Positions 1 through 11,922 of a stretch of DNA of 64,000 nucleotides are shown in pieces. How positions within the stretch are numbered: the first letter of the stretch is position 1; every line of letters begins with the position of its first letter. The translations under genes were made by a program, and so were the position numbers. Source of the DNA: Sanguinoderma infundibulare (lineage: Eukaryota > Basidiomycota > Agaricomycetes > Polyporales > Polyporaceae); NCBI GenBank assembly GCA_032821775.1, contig JAVLRN010000007.1:1116001-1180000 (forward strand), in the 5' to 3' direction. The notes under the pieces are model-generated. The model saw only the letters and a program-made list of their open reading frames with translations, had not been told where the DNA came from and made no database searches.

Positions 1-788
1 AGGATGGCTTACGTAGCACGTGTGGATGTACGCGAGGGCGCGATCGAGGTCGATGCCGGACCAGTCGTCAAGCAGGCTACTGATCACGAAGGCACAGTAG
101 GTCATCCGCAAATCAGACTCTCCGCCATTGGGCAGGGCGGTGAAGCTGGAGGATGTAAGTAACAATTGAGTGCACGACCGATGAGAAAAGCAGAGCAGAC
201 TCTACCTCCCATCCTCTTGTTGGCATGATCTTAGGAGGTGTACGATTCCGTGCCGATCGAGTTTTGAGAAGTCGTCGCGGAGGATAGAGAGACAGAGTAG
301 GGCTGTGTAAGTCATGACGAGGTGTCCGGTGTCGTACTCTGATGGGTCGTCCTGAATGTTGCTATCAGGCGTAGTCGACGAGGAACGACGACAACTTACC
401 TTGAAGTCTTCTGGTGTCATGTATGGACTAGGCCTGAATCCTGCGCCGTGTGAACCAGCTGGAGGTGAATAATCACTTGACTAACACAACGGCGCGGAGA
501 GGAAACGATCGACGAACATATTTGTTGCTCCCACAGCCAATACCTCCATGTTTCGCGATCGTGTTCTTTTGACTGTGTCTCCAGCGCACCGAGGACGTCC
601 AAAGTCCCCATACAGTAGAAGATTACCGCTATCCTGTGCATGTTTCACATGGCGCAAATGATTTAGCAGAACAATAATGAGTCGTACCTTGAAGGATCAG
701 CCTCAACCTGGCTAGACGGGAGGCCCAGGAGGCACCTCTTGCCGTGAGACGCGTGACCGCCTCGTGAAAAAATCCCAGGTTGGTCCAT
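1..788 (-). CDS. cdc43: Geranylgeranyltransferase type I beta subunit, 5' part (gene runs off the left edge)
   Basis: Beta subunit of the heterodimeric enzyme that attaches geranylgeranyl to CaaX-box cysteines of Rho/Rac-type GTPases in the cytosol. Model (minus): exons 788-688, 633-518, 458-400, 351-206, 145-<1; all introns 48-60 bases, GT-AG, phases consistent. The spliced protein shows the alpha-alpha barrel hallmarks of prenyltransferase beta subunits: an N-terminal RCLLGLP segment, then IAVIFYCMGTLDVLGAL, then YDTGHLVMTYTALLCL, and QQEDGSF followed by ESDLRMTYCAF and LDDWSGID. This set fits GGTase-I better than farnesyltransferase or Rab GGTase. The start at 788 is the first in-frame ATG before the conserved segment. 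The C-terminal zinc-ligand region lies beyond the window. It shares a 218-base divergent promoter region with the F-box gene at 1007. Family is well supported; the exact first residues are inferred. Confidence 0.9.
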
Positions 789-1006
789 TCACACGTTAGA
801 GAGGACGCTCGTAAGGTGCCGCTTGCAGATTGTCTAGGTGCGTAGCAGGAGCATCAGAGGAAAAGAAAGCAAAAATGGTGCAAGGCAAGCTGAAAGCTGA
901 GGCTTGTGACGCTGAGGACTCCTCGCTCGGGCGGTTATTGACACCAAGTAAGCGCCTGCCTCAGAAGGAAGGGGCCGTGACTGCAGCTTGTGCGCCATCG
1001 ACCATC

Positions 1007-2276
1007 ATGCCTTCATTGTCCTTCGAGGTCCCTCTCGATATATGCGCATTGGTAATAGACCGTGCATCCCTCCTAGATCATCCCTCTCGTTCTCGTCAAA
1101 CCCTGCTGTCCTGCGCCTTGACCTGCCGGGACTGGCTGCCTAGAGCTCGATTCCAGCTGTACAACTCCATCTTCCTGTCGACTCACGACCAGTCGGTGAA
1201 ACTAGCTCGAACGCTCACAGAGTGTCCAGAACGTGGATCTCTTATAGAATCGGCTTCTACCCAATCGGCGGCAATCCTAGCGGGTGGAAATTATCCGCAA
1301 CGTCGACCATCCCATTCACCACCTACGCTATCGCTCAATTATCAAACTTGCAGGAGCTCGACTTTCAATGCGACGAGCACGAAGCGATTCCGCCTTCTCC
1401 CATAACATTTTTCCAACTCTTCGGAGGCTGTCGTACTCTGGAGACTCTCACCCTTTCACACGTCAGGACCTTGGAATTTGGGGACTTGCTCCGGATTATC
1501 TGGTCATTTCCTGAACTCAAGTCCCTTTCTCTTTTCTTCTGCTCCTGGGAGAAAGACGAAAGTAACATTGAAGACTCGGACTATCCTGGACACTGCCGAA
1601 GCCTGCAGAGCCTTTCGGTAAGCACGGCGTGCCGGCCTTGTTGCTTTCCCTCCTTCCTTACTGACTCCGCAATACGATAGTTATTGCAGACATCAGGTTG
1701 GAAGATGCTGCTGCCCTCTATAGGCTTCAAGCTGAAGCACCTCAAATTCTGTTCTGGAATGGAAAGGTCTGATAATGAACTTCCAGGTACGTACCGTTTA
1801 AACTTGACATCCGACCGCGGCATTAGATGAACTTAATTAGATTTAGTGACCTCGAGCTACCATAACCTAGAAACCTTCACCGTCACGTTTGAAGCGAAGG
1901 ATATCATCTACGCATTAGCGGCCGTCTCCCAGATCCGCTCACCAGAAGTCCGGGAGATATCCATCAACCACTGGGGCTTCAATCAGCCTCGAGAGCAGAC
2001 ACTGGACCAGTGGCGAGATCTCGCTTTCGGCCTCGATCAGGCGCTCTGTACCGGTGTTCTCCTAGGACTCCGGAGGCTGAAGATACTTCTGATTGTCTCC
2101 AAACCGGATTCCGATGACACCGATGGTGAATGGCTGAATGCCTTCCGAACGTTCTTCCCCCGAAGTTTCAAGCGTGGTATTGTCGATTTTAATCTGGATT
2201 GTCGTAAGTGACGTACTTTGAAGTGGGTCGAATGATGTATGCTGACTTTGAGCTTGTAGCGGACGATTGGAACTGA
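1007..2276 (+). pseudogene. F-box/LRR-like gene A of a three-gene tandem array, frame interrupted in exon 1
   Basis: Predicted substrate-recognition subunit for an SCF ubiquitin ligase. Model: exons 1007-1617, 1690-1786, 1847-2203, 2260-2276. The N-terminus (PLDICALVIDRAS...LLSCALTCRDWLPRARF) is the F-box-like helix set common in Agaricomycetes, followed by leucine-rich repeats. The exon structure matches paralog C at 4469: first junction in phase 0, second in phase 1. Exon 1 is 611 bases, one short of the length needed to keep phase. Homology with C moves from one frame to another near 1245-1255 (after SLIES), so a single-base loss is the simplest reading. The last intron (2204-2259) has a strong GTAAGT donor; without it the gene would stop at 2211. 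Either a recent pseudogene or an assembly error; no intron in this stretch repairs the frame. Confidence 0.65.
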
Positions 2277-2564
2277 GATCGGTGCGGGGATATGGTTGAG
2301 TGGTACGGAAGAACGATGTAGAGTTCATGGCAATCATATGTCTATGTGACCGACCCGGGTGGAAAGGGTTGATGCTGGGCTGCGCCAGGTTACGAGTGTG
2401 ATACACATCGACCCCTTCACCCCGTGTCGTTGAAGCGTACCTCGGACTCGAATGATATCGCCGATGATGTCATATATTGTCAGATCAATCGGGAAGGCGA
2501 CGGCTTGGGATCCTAACAAGTACAAACACACAGCACCGTCGAAATTGAAGTCGGTTCATGGCAC

Positions 2565-3879
2565 CATAACGGCCCTACCATCTGCACTATCATCTCCACG
2601 TGCCCGACTTGGATTAACACTTTCTGTGCTAGGCTTCTGTTTGATGTCTGAATGCTCACCGTCGACAACACCCTCGAGATCGATGGCAAGTACGGAACTT
2701 CGACGTTGCGGCAGGACTGGCTCCCAAGGTCTCGTTTTCTGCTGTACGAGGACGTATCGATCCGCGATCGCGAACAATACGTTCTATTTGCCCGCACAGT
2801 GTGAATGTGCCCTGCGCTCGCCTCCCTCGTCAAAGACATCGACTTTGTTCTGGACGATTCCGGCCACGGGTGGTCTAACACCGCGGATATGCCTCACGAC
2901 GGATGGCTATACATCACCCTTCCCACCCTACGCCACCTCTATACTTCGTAACCTGCATTTTCTCACGTTTCAGAAAATCGGTCGGAGAGGCTCCCTGCCG
3001 TTCTCTTACGTCCAGTTCTCCAGAATGTTTGGCGCGAACCGGACGACGCAAGAAGTCTCCATTTTTTGCTTCAAGTACGCCACGCTGGAAGACCTCGTTC
3101 AGAGGGTCCGGTCGTATTCGTATCTCAAGACCTTCAGGACAACGCACGGGTACTGGAAAGTTCCTGGCCCTACGATTGATCCTAACGACCACCCTGGACG
3201 TTGCGCAATGTTGGCCGAAGTTGATGTGAGCATGTCACTTCACCATTGAGAGCCTTTCTTCCAAATTTTCAACTATAGCGGTGTCCACGACCGTAGACAT
3301 GTTTCACAAGTGACCATGGACATGTTGAAACTGACTTACAATGTCCGCAGATCTTCGACACCAAGCGATGGGATATTGTCCTTCCCTTCATGGGCTTAGC
3401 TATCCAGACGGTTGATATTTGCACACAGCCTGGAGACGCTGAGAAGTGCGACTGGAGGGGTATGGATGCTTTCTCATAGCATCCTCGATGTACACTGACA
3501 ACAAACCCACTGAGCAGTCCTTTCTCGTTTCTACCAGATCGAGAGCCTGTCCTTGGGCTTTGACGACGCTGAAATCTCCTATGCGATGGTCGCGCTATCA
3601 AACGTCCACTCGGAGAGCCTCCGTGAAATCAAGATAGACCACGTATGTGACGGTAGCGACCAAAGCCTCGAGATCACTCTCGGTCAGTGGTCACGTTTAT
3701 GTCCGGGACTCGATGAACTTCTGGCCAGTCCACGATCCGTCGCTCAAATAATACGCCTGACCGTCGTCATAACTACGCCCGATACCGATGACACGGATGG
3801 ACGATGGAGGAACGAGGTGGAAAAGTTTCTTCCGAGATGTTGCCAGCGCGGCATATTAAGCGTGGTTATTGAGGATTAG
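2565..3879 (+). pseudogene. Decayed F-box/LRR-like paralog B
   Basis: Second member of the tandem array and clearly disabled. The recognisable coding order is 2652-3218, 3351-3459 and 3518-3879, with the same intron positions and phases as paralogs A and C. The DWLPRSRFLLYED segment matches the F-box region of A. In that frame there is a TGA at 2802 (inside FARTV-x-MCPALASLV) and a TAA at 2949, and homology shifts to another frame at about 2930-2950 before the LRNLHFLTFQKIG segment. The third exon is intact (IESLSLGFDDAEISYAMVAL to ISVVIED-like end at 3879). The expected F-box start upstream is not recoverable; weakly similar codons extend back to about 2565. Two stops plus a shift in the first half argue for a real pseudogene. 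Fragments could still be transcribed. Confidence 0.75.
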
Positions 3880-4468
3880 TGAGTGATTCTACTTCCTCTT
3901 ACATTCACTGCGATGCTGCAGAACTCGCCTTGCTTTTCTTGCAGCATCCCAGTCGGGATCAGGACAAATCGAGTGAGTTGCATTTAACGCTCCGCGTCTC
4001 GCTCAAGAGCATCAGGAGACCAAAACCCGCACCTCGACCGGAAGGATGCGTTGAAGTGCTTAACTTACTGCAATGTAACGCCGTTCGCAAGCCAGTCGAC
4101 CTGGATGGGTAACCATCTCCAGCCTTAGTGTACAACTTTTGCGCGCTTCGTAGCAACCGTCGCCCTTTGGACGTTTCGCGCCTGCTCGTTACTTACTCCA
4201 TGTAGCGTTGCAAGAATCCATTAGTCGGGTGTATGTATACGCCAGTACTGTGTGCAACGACAGCCCTTCCGGTTGAGATTCGGATCGGGACGCTAATAGG
4301 TTGCAATTGGCACAACACGTACAAACTCGTCCCGCGCTAGCCTGAGCGACTCGGACCCGCTGGTCGATCTCTTCAATTGACAATCCTCATCCCGCGCACT
4401 CCTACTTCTCCCCTGCCTTACACCGCAACATCTGGGGCTCATTTTCCGAGTGCCCTATAACACGCACA
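3880..4468 (+). other. Intergenic between F-box paralogs B and C
   Basis: No gene seen. The short ORFs here have no family resemblance and no supporting splice structure. It presumably holds the B terminator and the C promoter; C/T-rich sequence precedes the start at 4469. Confidence 0.5.
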
Positions 4469-5681
4469 ATGGAAGAACCGCTCACGCTCCCATACGACAT
4501 CTACTGCCTCGTCGTAGACATCCTCGCGGCCGAAGACGGAGACCCATCGACGTACTACAGCACCCTCTGCGCATGCGCCCTGACCTCCCCTTCCTGGACC
4601 CTCCGGGCGCACTTCCACCTCTACCGCCGAGTCGTGCTCCCCACGCGCAAGGCGCTCCTCGCCTTCGCGCGCACAGTTGCGCACTCGCCGCAGCTCGCGC
4701 CGCTCGTCGAGCACATCGACGTCAAGGTCTCGCCCGCGCACGACTGCGGCTGGCCGCGCGACCACCGGCAGGTCGACATCCCGTTCCCGCCCGCCGCGGT
4801 CGCGCGCATGGCCGCCCTCAAGTCCGCGCGGTTCTCGAGCTCGTTCCAGTTCGCGGAGGCGCCGGCGTCGCTCGTCGCGTTCGTGCGGGCGTTCGCGGCG
4901 TGCGGGACGTTGCGCAAGGTGGGGCTCCATCGGTTCTTCTTCCCCGAGTTCCAGGAGCTGGCGACGACCGTGTGGTCGTTCCCGCGCATGGCGTCGCTCT
5001 CCGTCGTCGAGTGCGGTTGGTGCACCCCGCGGAGCGGGCTCGCGCTGCCCGACGCCGACGCGTATCCGGCGCGTTGTCATAGTCTCAGTAATTTATTGGT
5101 AAGATCTTGCGGCGCAAGCTCTCACGTCTCGGGCTCGGGGGTATGCTCACGATCCTGGATATCGACAGGTATCTAAATGTTGTGCCGTAACACCCATTTT
5201 GGACATCGTCCGGACGTCCATCCACGACCTGAGCTTGTGGGCTTCTGGCGACAGGGATCATTGTCCAGGTGAGGTCATGGATTACTGCGCTACCGCGGTA
5301 CTCTACCCGTGCTAAGCGTTTTTGGGCGTATCCCCAACAGCGATATCGGCGTTCTCGTCCTTGAGGAGGATCACCATGTCCTTCTCGACATTACAATGGG
5401 CGATAGTCGTGCTCGCTCACGTCCGCTCCGAGCATGTCCGAGAGATCAAGATGAAGCTTGGCGCGGACTGTCTGACGGACGAAGACTCGCTCGAGGAGGC
5501 AGGCCGACTCGACGAGATCCTCTCCCGCGCCCCCTTCCAAGGCCTCCGTCGCCTCACTGTGGTGCCCGGCTGGGCGGACGCGAAGAACGGACGGTTGTAC
5601 CGCGCAGGCTGGACCAGGGACGTCCAAGCTCGTCTGCCACAGTGCCATGCGCGCGGCATCCTGCGTGTGCCCGCTCAGTAG
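4469..5681 (+). CDS. F-box/LRR-like protein C, intact member of the tandem array
   Basis: Predicted F-box protein of 364 residues acting with Skp1/Cul1 to select ubiquitylation substrates; the target is unknown. Model: exons 4469-5098, 5169-5268, 5317-5681; junction phases 0 and 1. The N-terminus (LPYDIYCLVVDILAAEDGD... CALTSPSWTLRAHFHLYRR) is the F-box-like region; residues from about 75 on are irregular leucine-rich repeats. All three exons align with A and B, with the conserved L-x-x-V-R-S-x-x-V-R-E-I-K motif in exon 3. Exon 1 is much richer in G+C at third codon positions than A and B, so the copies have diverged in composition. The start follows directly from the ATG before the F-box. 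This is the only one of the three with a fully open frame. Confidence 0.8.
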
Positions 5682-7606
5682 GCTTTTGGATGGACGGATG
5701 CAAAACAAAGGTGTGTCTCGGATGTCCGCGTTCAACCCGTCGGATCCGCCCGTCGTGTTTCACTCACAGACTTTTCGCAAGGCGTGTGCATTTATTTAGG
5801 GATCTGACAGCGGGCTGCAAGAAGCACCGTTCCATCTGCAAATCTCGCGCCCGGACGGGCCACACGAGAGGCACTGTTCAGTCCCTCGCCGTTCCAGGCC
5901 GTCCATTGGCATCCGCGGCCTACCATCCATCGAGTACTTCGGATGGCTTGCGATCCTGTAGGACGCCGGCGCGGTGAAGGGACCGCCACTGTCCTGGTCG
6001 GTCATTGTTGAAATGCCGGAATGTAGCCGACGCAGTGCTGCCGCGGCGAATAGGAGAGGAAGGGGGGATGTCCAACGTTTCAGGTTTGCAGTGAAACAAA
6101 CGTAGGGATCGACTGCAGCGAAACGGTGTATAACACAACTAAACAGGTTCAAATCCCAGTGCGGGGCATTAAAGCGGTTTCCTTGTTGGCCAGATAGGCT
6201 GTGGCAACCCATCCCTGCAGAGTTCCACCGGACGCGAAAGCGGTTGGTGAGGCCTGCTTCCTGCGTCAGGAATGGGCTAAAAGCTTTTGGCGCGATCTGT
6301 CCAAACGCTTGCCTGGCGTGGGGAAGAGCTAGTAGGAAACCTTCATTTCCAAAATCTTTCCTGCGTGACGAAACGTTGATCTCTTTACATTGGATGTCTG
6401 GTCAGGGGGGCGCTTGACGGTGATGTTCGGCTCCAAGGAGACTGATCATGCTTGATATTACAGGGCCTGGATTGAATTACGGTGGTACATGAGAAACACA
6501 GGGTGGTGCCATTATGGGAGCATACGAGAAAGTAATATGATGGACAGTGCACAAGCGAGGGTTCCGTAAAATGGAAGTGCGAGTGGGGAGATGGATGATG
6601 ATGCAACGAACAGAGAGATCTACGAAAGCGCGTGCGAAGCGAAGCTGATACAACTACTTAGTAATATAAGCTACAAGTCCCGAGAGACACGAATGCAGTA
6701 TGTACGCTATTGGTGCTGTGATCCAAGATCCAAAAAGTCCGGCCAGGAACCGTGCAACGGTACGTATTGGGAATGAGGGTGCGCGCTGATAGGTTATACA
6801 TACATAGCAGAGATGAAGGCGCAGTCTCCGTCCCGCTCGCACCTGCACCCAGAAGAGGTGGCTTCGCCGCCGAGTAAGGCTTCTAGGGTCTCTGATTCCA
6901 GCCCTGGTGCATCACCGCCCGGCACGAGAACCCAGCTCGCGATTGCGACCCTCGGGTGACCGTAAGGCCTGCCCCGGCGAGCCCGACGGCCCACTGACCA
7001 GCACTGTGGACGAATATGCAGGCCCGATGTGAACTTGAAAGCTTGGCCGCGGGGCGAGACGCGTCGAAACGCGCGAAGGTGCTGCGGTGCATCTGGTTGG
7101 ATGGGCAGAGGAAGAGATGTGGAGGAGGGGGGAAGGGAGGGGAAGGGCCGCGCGAGAGACACGTGTGCTTGGCGAAGGAAGCACAGCCCCCCGCCAGGCA
7201 CGACGCGTGCGACGGAGATTACGAGCATTGTCGGACTCGGACCGCCAGGAAGGGTCAGTCAGATTGTGGCGGATGTCTATCGTCTTGTGGACGAGACAGG
7301 CACGGACATCCGTGCACAAGAGGCGGGAGATCTAGGGCCGTGTGGGTATACGGAGCGTGGCTGGGCGGGCGGTGTTGGGATGGTGCACGGGTTATTGGTG
7401 TTCAGTGGGAACTAAGGGGTGGTGTTTGAAGCTGGCGATGGAGAGCATGGCGAGGCCGAATTGAACACCTTCGGAGTGGAGTCGGGACGGAGACCGTGTG
7501 TATGGTAGGGGAATTAGGTTAACCCGTGGCAATCGTTGGCTGCCTGTTACGAGATGCGCATGTCGTCGGCATGGAATGAAGAAGCGAACATGTAGACATT
7601 TCGGGA
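5682..7606. other. Gene-poor stretch, no gene recognised
   Basis: About 1.9 kb without a coding frame I can support on either strand. The longest ORF (144 aa, minus, 6794-7228) is low-complexity and overlaps equally long frames on the other strand. It probably includes the 3' ends of the F-box gene C and of the small peptide gene at 7607. Confidence 0.5.
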
Positions 7607-7738
7607 TTAGAAGAAAACGGGGCCGTGAGTCGCAGCACCATTTCGAATAGCGGTTTGGGAGGCAGAGGACCCAGAGGGCTTCGAGGTGGAGTTCGCAGAC
7701 TGCGAGAAGGATACGGGCGAGGTCGTGGAGGCGAACAT
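7607..7738 (-). CDS. Small PVFF-tail peptide gene (43 aa)
   Basis: Unrecognised short gene, one of three related ones in the window. The 43-residue product is Ser/Thr/Pro-rich and ends Q-T-A-I-R-N-G-A-A-T-H-G-P-V-F-F-stop, matching the tails of the peptides at 11613 and 18551. The same frame is open upstream to an ATG at 7789 (60 aa). I chose the ATG at 7738 because its first residues (M-F-A-S-T-T-S-P-V-S) align with the start of the 18551 peptide (M-S-A-I-A-F-T-S-P-V-S) and both then share an S-K-P / S-S-x-S-Q block. There is no signal peptide, cysteine, CaaX box or membrane segment. A TATA box (7894-7902) lies about 155 bases upstream with a C/T-rich leader, typical of a strongly transcribed fungal gene. 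Function unknown; the conserved tail suggests a processed or binding peptide. Confidence 0.6.
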   Translation of the reverse strand: MFASTTSPVSFSQSANSTSKPSGSSASQTAIRNGAATHGPVFF

Positions 7739-7893
7739 TGTGCTGAGTGTGATAGCGGAGAGTACTCGAAGAGAACCGAGGCTTGTCACCGCGTTGTCTG
7801 GAGTCGTATGCGACTGAGGTAGTAGTGCTGCGAGCTGCGAAGAGCTGAGTGTGGTAAAGGAGTAGTGAGGACATGCGGTGGACTAGACATACC

Positions 7894-7902
7894 CTTTATA
7901 TA
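7894..7902 (-). promoter_or_regulatory. TATA box of the 7607 peptide gene
   Basis: Minus-strand TATATAAAG, about 155 bases before the chosen ATG at 7738. The TATAAAG core recurs at similar positions before the other two peptide genes. Position and recurrence support it; not tested. Confidence 0.5.
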
Positions 7903-10900
7903 CTGAGACACAACAAGACGCTGCACCGGACATAATGATACGCTGCAGCTGTGCCCCCGCGGCAATTTCGATGACGTGGGGTGACTCGGATAAGTTCGTG
8001 TGTCTGCTGCAAACCGGTACCTGAAAATCTGGACGAAAATGGCTTGTCGACAGGACGACAGTGCGGGCGGCGGATGTCATCTTGCCGCAAAGCGATGAGG
8101 AACAGACGCTAGACGCGCAGGCCGGGTAAGTACCTGGAAGCAATCCGCCCGCTGGGACGGGTTACGATAAAACATACTCACGGGCGACTCACGGCCCAGG
8201 GCTCACTCAGCAAAACCCTTGATGAGCCTTATTAAGTCTACTGTACAAGCTCAAATTGGGGAGCCGCAGCACCTGGCGACACCGTTTTATCAAGGATTTA
8301 CATAACAGTCTGCGCGGTGTGAGATCTTTGAGGCTGGGTGGGTGCTGAATAGACCGACGGCGGGCTTTGCTGACATACGGGCAACGCCGTGAAGGCCTAA
8401 TACAAGCGGGAACGGATACAGATACGCGATGGGGGATGTATATGGTGTGGACAGGACACATACCGCACACAGCATTGGACGATGGACCTGAATAGAATGG
8501 ACTGTGAGGCTCCCGCCAGCCGCCAGATGTGTCGTAAGCGCGGCCGAGTCAGAGGCGGAGACGGATAGCAGGAGCCGCAATCATGGAAGATTTCTGTGAC
8601 TCGAGCTAACATCTCAGCACGACATACGGACGTTGACTTACGTTCTGGATCTCTCCTCGAGGCGCAATTGCGGTGACGGTGAAAGCGTTGGACGAGGAGG
8701 CGGTGCCCGGTTTCGACACCGAATATGGCGAACGTTGTCCTTGAATCACTGGCAAGAGTGGGTCAGACCCTTTCGCTCTTCTGTTTCACACAGCCTGCGG
8801 TATGACTATCTCCGTCCATCTTGAACCGAGTGCCGCTGATAGCAGACCAGAATTCAGACCAGACGAGACGAGCGTTGGGGACAAGAGTAGGTGGATATCC
8901 AGCACAGACTCGGAGCCCAGTGATTGGACCATGCTATTATGTAATCAGCTCGACTTACAGCCTCCTCAGAGCCGAACCGATCGGTTCGTTTCATTTCCGC
9001 TGCGACCTGCAGATGTGCGACAACTCACCAACCTACCTTCACGTTTTGGCATTCCAATCCACCATGTCAGAGCACACGCAGGCACCGTCTGCCCAGCAAT
9101 AGACCTCATGTTTGATTTCGGCTTGTACTCGCCTGCTTTTCCCACAGAAAGTCTCATATGACATGACATTCATCACAGAGGTTGCAGCGCATAGCTGGAA
9201 GACCATTTAACCTCTCAATCCGTGGATCGGATCCCATCCATGGGAGGGCCTGTGATAATTACCTGTAAGTATAGAACAATTGTCAGGTCATCGTATATGT
9301 CCGTTTCTGACATATTGCCACCAGAGACGGACGTAGTACGCTCGCTGCGTACCTGGACCAAAATCTATTCATGCCCAACAGTGGTAGCCCTGATGCATGA
9401 ACAGCCTCTCAAATCCAGCGCAGTCGCAGTGTCCGACAGATATCTTGGCGGATGCGACCGTGATTCAGGTCCGTCCAGGCCACTCGAGACTCGAGACTTG
9501 CCGTCCAGTAGAGGCATGGTCCCCGCCTCCGGAACATTCCCCAACTTTCTTCTTGCGGTGAGATTCCAACTGTGCTTACTGTAACGCTCCGCGATAATGC
9601 TGACGCTCATCTATCGTGTTTACGCACGTCCACGGCCTATGTCGGCCAAATCCTCCGGAGGGCGTTCGTGCAGATCGCGATACCTTCGCGGAGATACTCG
9701 ATCTCCACATCCAGATACCACCCCATTCTCCCGCCGGCCATCCTCCTCTGCACGAATTGGCATCAGCGCCCCGTCGGATGGGATGGGATGGCCAAAACGT
9801 CTCCTGCGCCCGGGGATCTCCCTCCCTCGCAGCATTTTCCCAAGTTCTGCCTAGAGCGCACGCTCCGCGCTGGATCTCCCTTTCTTCGTGAGCACCCGCG
9901 CGCTGAGCGCCGGACGCTTTGGGCGCGACCACACCCACCTGACGGCGGCGTACCAGATCCTTCCCGTTTCTCACTCCCACTCCCACTTCCTCGACGCCAC
10001 CCCTCCCGCGCGCCCGGCCTGACCCTGAATTTGATTATCTGGATGGACGACCTTCCTCGTCCCACATCTCAAAGTTAATCACAGGAAGCTTGCCTGTCCA
10101 TCCATAATCCACCGCCGTCCGCTCTAGAATCTCCCGCGGGCGGAGGCGGATTCGCAGGGTCGTCAACACAGTACCGGCGGACCAGGCCACACGTCTCGAC
10201 CCACTTTCATTTCCCGGTGGTATGTTCCCATTCGACGTCCGACAACGTTCAAAGCTCAAACGTTCATTGACGGCCCAAGGCTTCGTGCTGTGCTGGACCG
10301 TGGTATGCATCCGCGTTCTGCCCAATTCCGTCGCGAGGCTGACGTTAGTTAGGTACTCCCACAAAGAGGACGGAACCCAAATGGGCTACGTCGTGTTGTG
10401 GCCTAGATGCGGTCGCGGTTGCGGGTGGCGCTACAGGTGCAAGGTTTGTGTTGAAAGAGTTGAGAGGGGAGGTCGGAAAGGAGGTGGGGCGGCCGGTTTG
10501 TCATTTTCCACATGTGTTGGGGCCACCACTGACTTGGCCGACAGATGTGGTGTGCTAACCCGCCTTTTGCACCGGCGGGCCTCGCGTCGCCGCCGCAGCA
10601 CCGAGGATCCCGCGCGGAGAGATGTAGATGTGGACAGACGTCTGGCAGGGCCCTGGTACGCCAACGTCGTACCATGGGCGAGAAGGTTCAATGAAGACAT
10701 TGCGGAAGAGCACTCCAGAACGTCACAAGACTGATAGGAACAGAGGTTGCATGAGCATACCGGCATTGGCGAACCCTAACTCGGCGGATCATCGATCAAG
10801 AGGTGGACATTGCAGCAACTTAAAGTTCTCCATGTTATATCTCTTCCCACTCCACGACTACTAAGGGGGTTACTGCCATAGGACTCCGCGTCTGTTATCA

Positions 10901-11612
10901 ACTAGCAGCAACTCCAGGCCTCTCCAGGCTCCAGTGGGATGATACCGCTGGGGAAACATGACGCTGCGAAGACGGCCAAGATCCCAGAATAGAGTGTACT
11001 TCTCGCAAGCATGCGTCAGCCTCTTCCCATCATGCTCCATGACCTCTTCTCCCCCTTATCCGCCGGGCTCAACCGGGCATCTGCATCGACGTCCACCACC
11101 TTCTCCAAGGGCCACCATCACCTCCACCTCGACTTCTGGCTTCTGCCCTTGCCCTTTCTCCGACGGCCTGGAGAAGCTCCATGGCGTGGCGCCGGGAAGA
11201 AGCTTCGGGGGCGCTCGTGGACGCCGTCGAGAAAGAGCCAAGGAAAGCACGTGCGGGCGGCTCGCATCCGATCGGATCCTCGAAGCGAGGACCCGGCGAA
11301 TATGTAATCCCCCGATGAGATGGGACGGAGTTGGAAGACGCGTGCAGGCGCCGCGTGTGTCGTGGACGGCCTGCGGGCAGGTGTGGCGGGTTGTACGCGC
11401 GGGGCGGCGTGACGTGTGCAGGGGAGTGGAGGGGGTACGAGATGCGCATGCGAGGGATACCGTTGGGATTAATGGAATGGTAGCGATGTGCAGGGTCGCG
11501 GAGGGGATGATGGAATGGTAGGTGTTTGTGTCAAGTTGACGTTAGAGGCGCGTCCGCGCCGCGGTCGGGATTGTGGCGTACGTGAGGTGCGTCGACCACT
11601 GGACGGGCATGG
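7903..11612. other. Gene-poor stretch of 3.7 kb, no gene recognised
   Basis: Only short, overlapping, compositionally driven ORFs on both strands; none shows a family motif or a coherent spliced continuation. The longest, at 9572-10078 (168 aa, plus), is opposed by 100-136 aa frames on the minus strand, as expected of GC-rich noncoding DNA. No transposon termini or long repeats were noticed by eye. It may hold long untranslated regions, noncoding transcripts or strongly decayed genes. Confidence 0.45.
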
Positions 11613-11774
11613 TCAGAAGAACACTGGCGCGTTCGTCGCAGCGGTCGTGCGGATGATGGTCTGGGGGTTGGGCCGCGCGGGGGGAGGCTGCTGCGTCTCC
11701 GTGCTCGGTCGACCGTTGGCCAACTGGGTGGCGGGGGTGGTGGCACCGGCGAAGAGGTCGAAGAGGAATTGCAT
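11613..11774 (-). CDS. Small PVFF-tail peptide gene (53 aa)
   Basis: Unrecognised single-exon gene, 53 residues. The C-terminus is Q-T-I-I-R-T-T-A-A-T-N-A-P-V-F-F-stop, aligning without gaps with the tails of the 7607 and 18551 peptides. The N-terminus (M-Q-F-L-F-D-L-F-A-G) is more hydrophobic than its relatives but too short for a confident signal peptide; a Pro-rich linker follows. Codons are almost all C- or G-ending (TTC, CTC, GCC, ACC, ATC), the pattern of highly expressed genes in such fungi. A TATA box at 11914-11922 lies about 140 bases upstream, with a C/A-rich leader up to the ATG. It is shorter than usual gene-finder cut-offs, so it may well be unannotated. Function unknown. Confidence 0.65.
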   Translation of the reverse strand: MQFLFDLFAGATTPATQLANGRPSTETQQPPPARPNPQTIIRTTAATNAPVFF

Positions 11775-11913
11775 GATGTTTGCGATGGGAGATGTGTTGT
11801 TAGCTGGGCTTCGTGTGGTGGAAGGCAGTTTGGGTGGTGCGACAGTGACGACTGGTGATGAAGCGGCGACTGGCTGGAGTTGCTTCGCTGAGGGATGGTC
11901 GGTGTTGGACGTT

Positions 11914-11922
11914 CTTTATATG
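11914..11922 (-). promoter_or_regulatory. TATA box of the 11613 peptide gene
   Basis: Minus-strand CATATAAAG about 140 bases before the ATG at 11774; shares the TATAAAG core with the promoters of the two sister genes. Confidence 0.5.

Noticed and set aside
2799..2840. A short intron that would remove the TGA in F-box paralog B
   Set aside because: It would be about 37 bases and would delete the segment CPALASLVK, which is homologous to coding sequence in paralogs A and C; a genuine stop is simpler.
6120..6180. tRNA-like T-arm string GGTTCAAATCCC
   Set aside because: Only two of five T-stem pairs form, and no D-arm, anticodon arm or acceptor stem fits around it.
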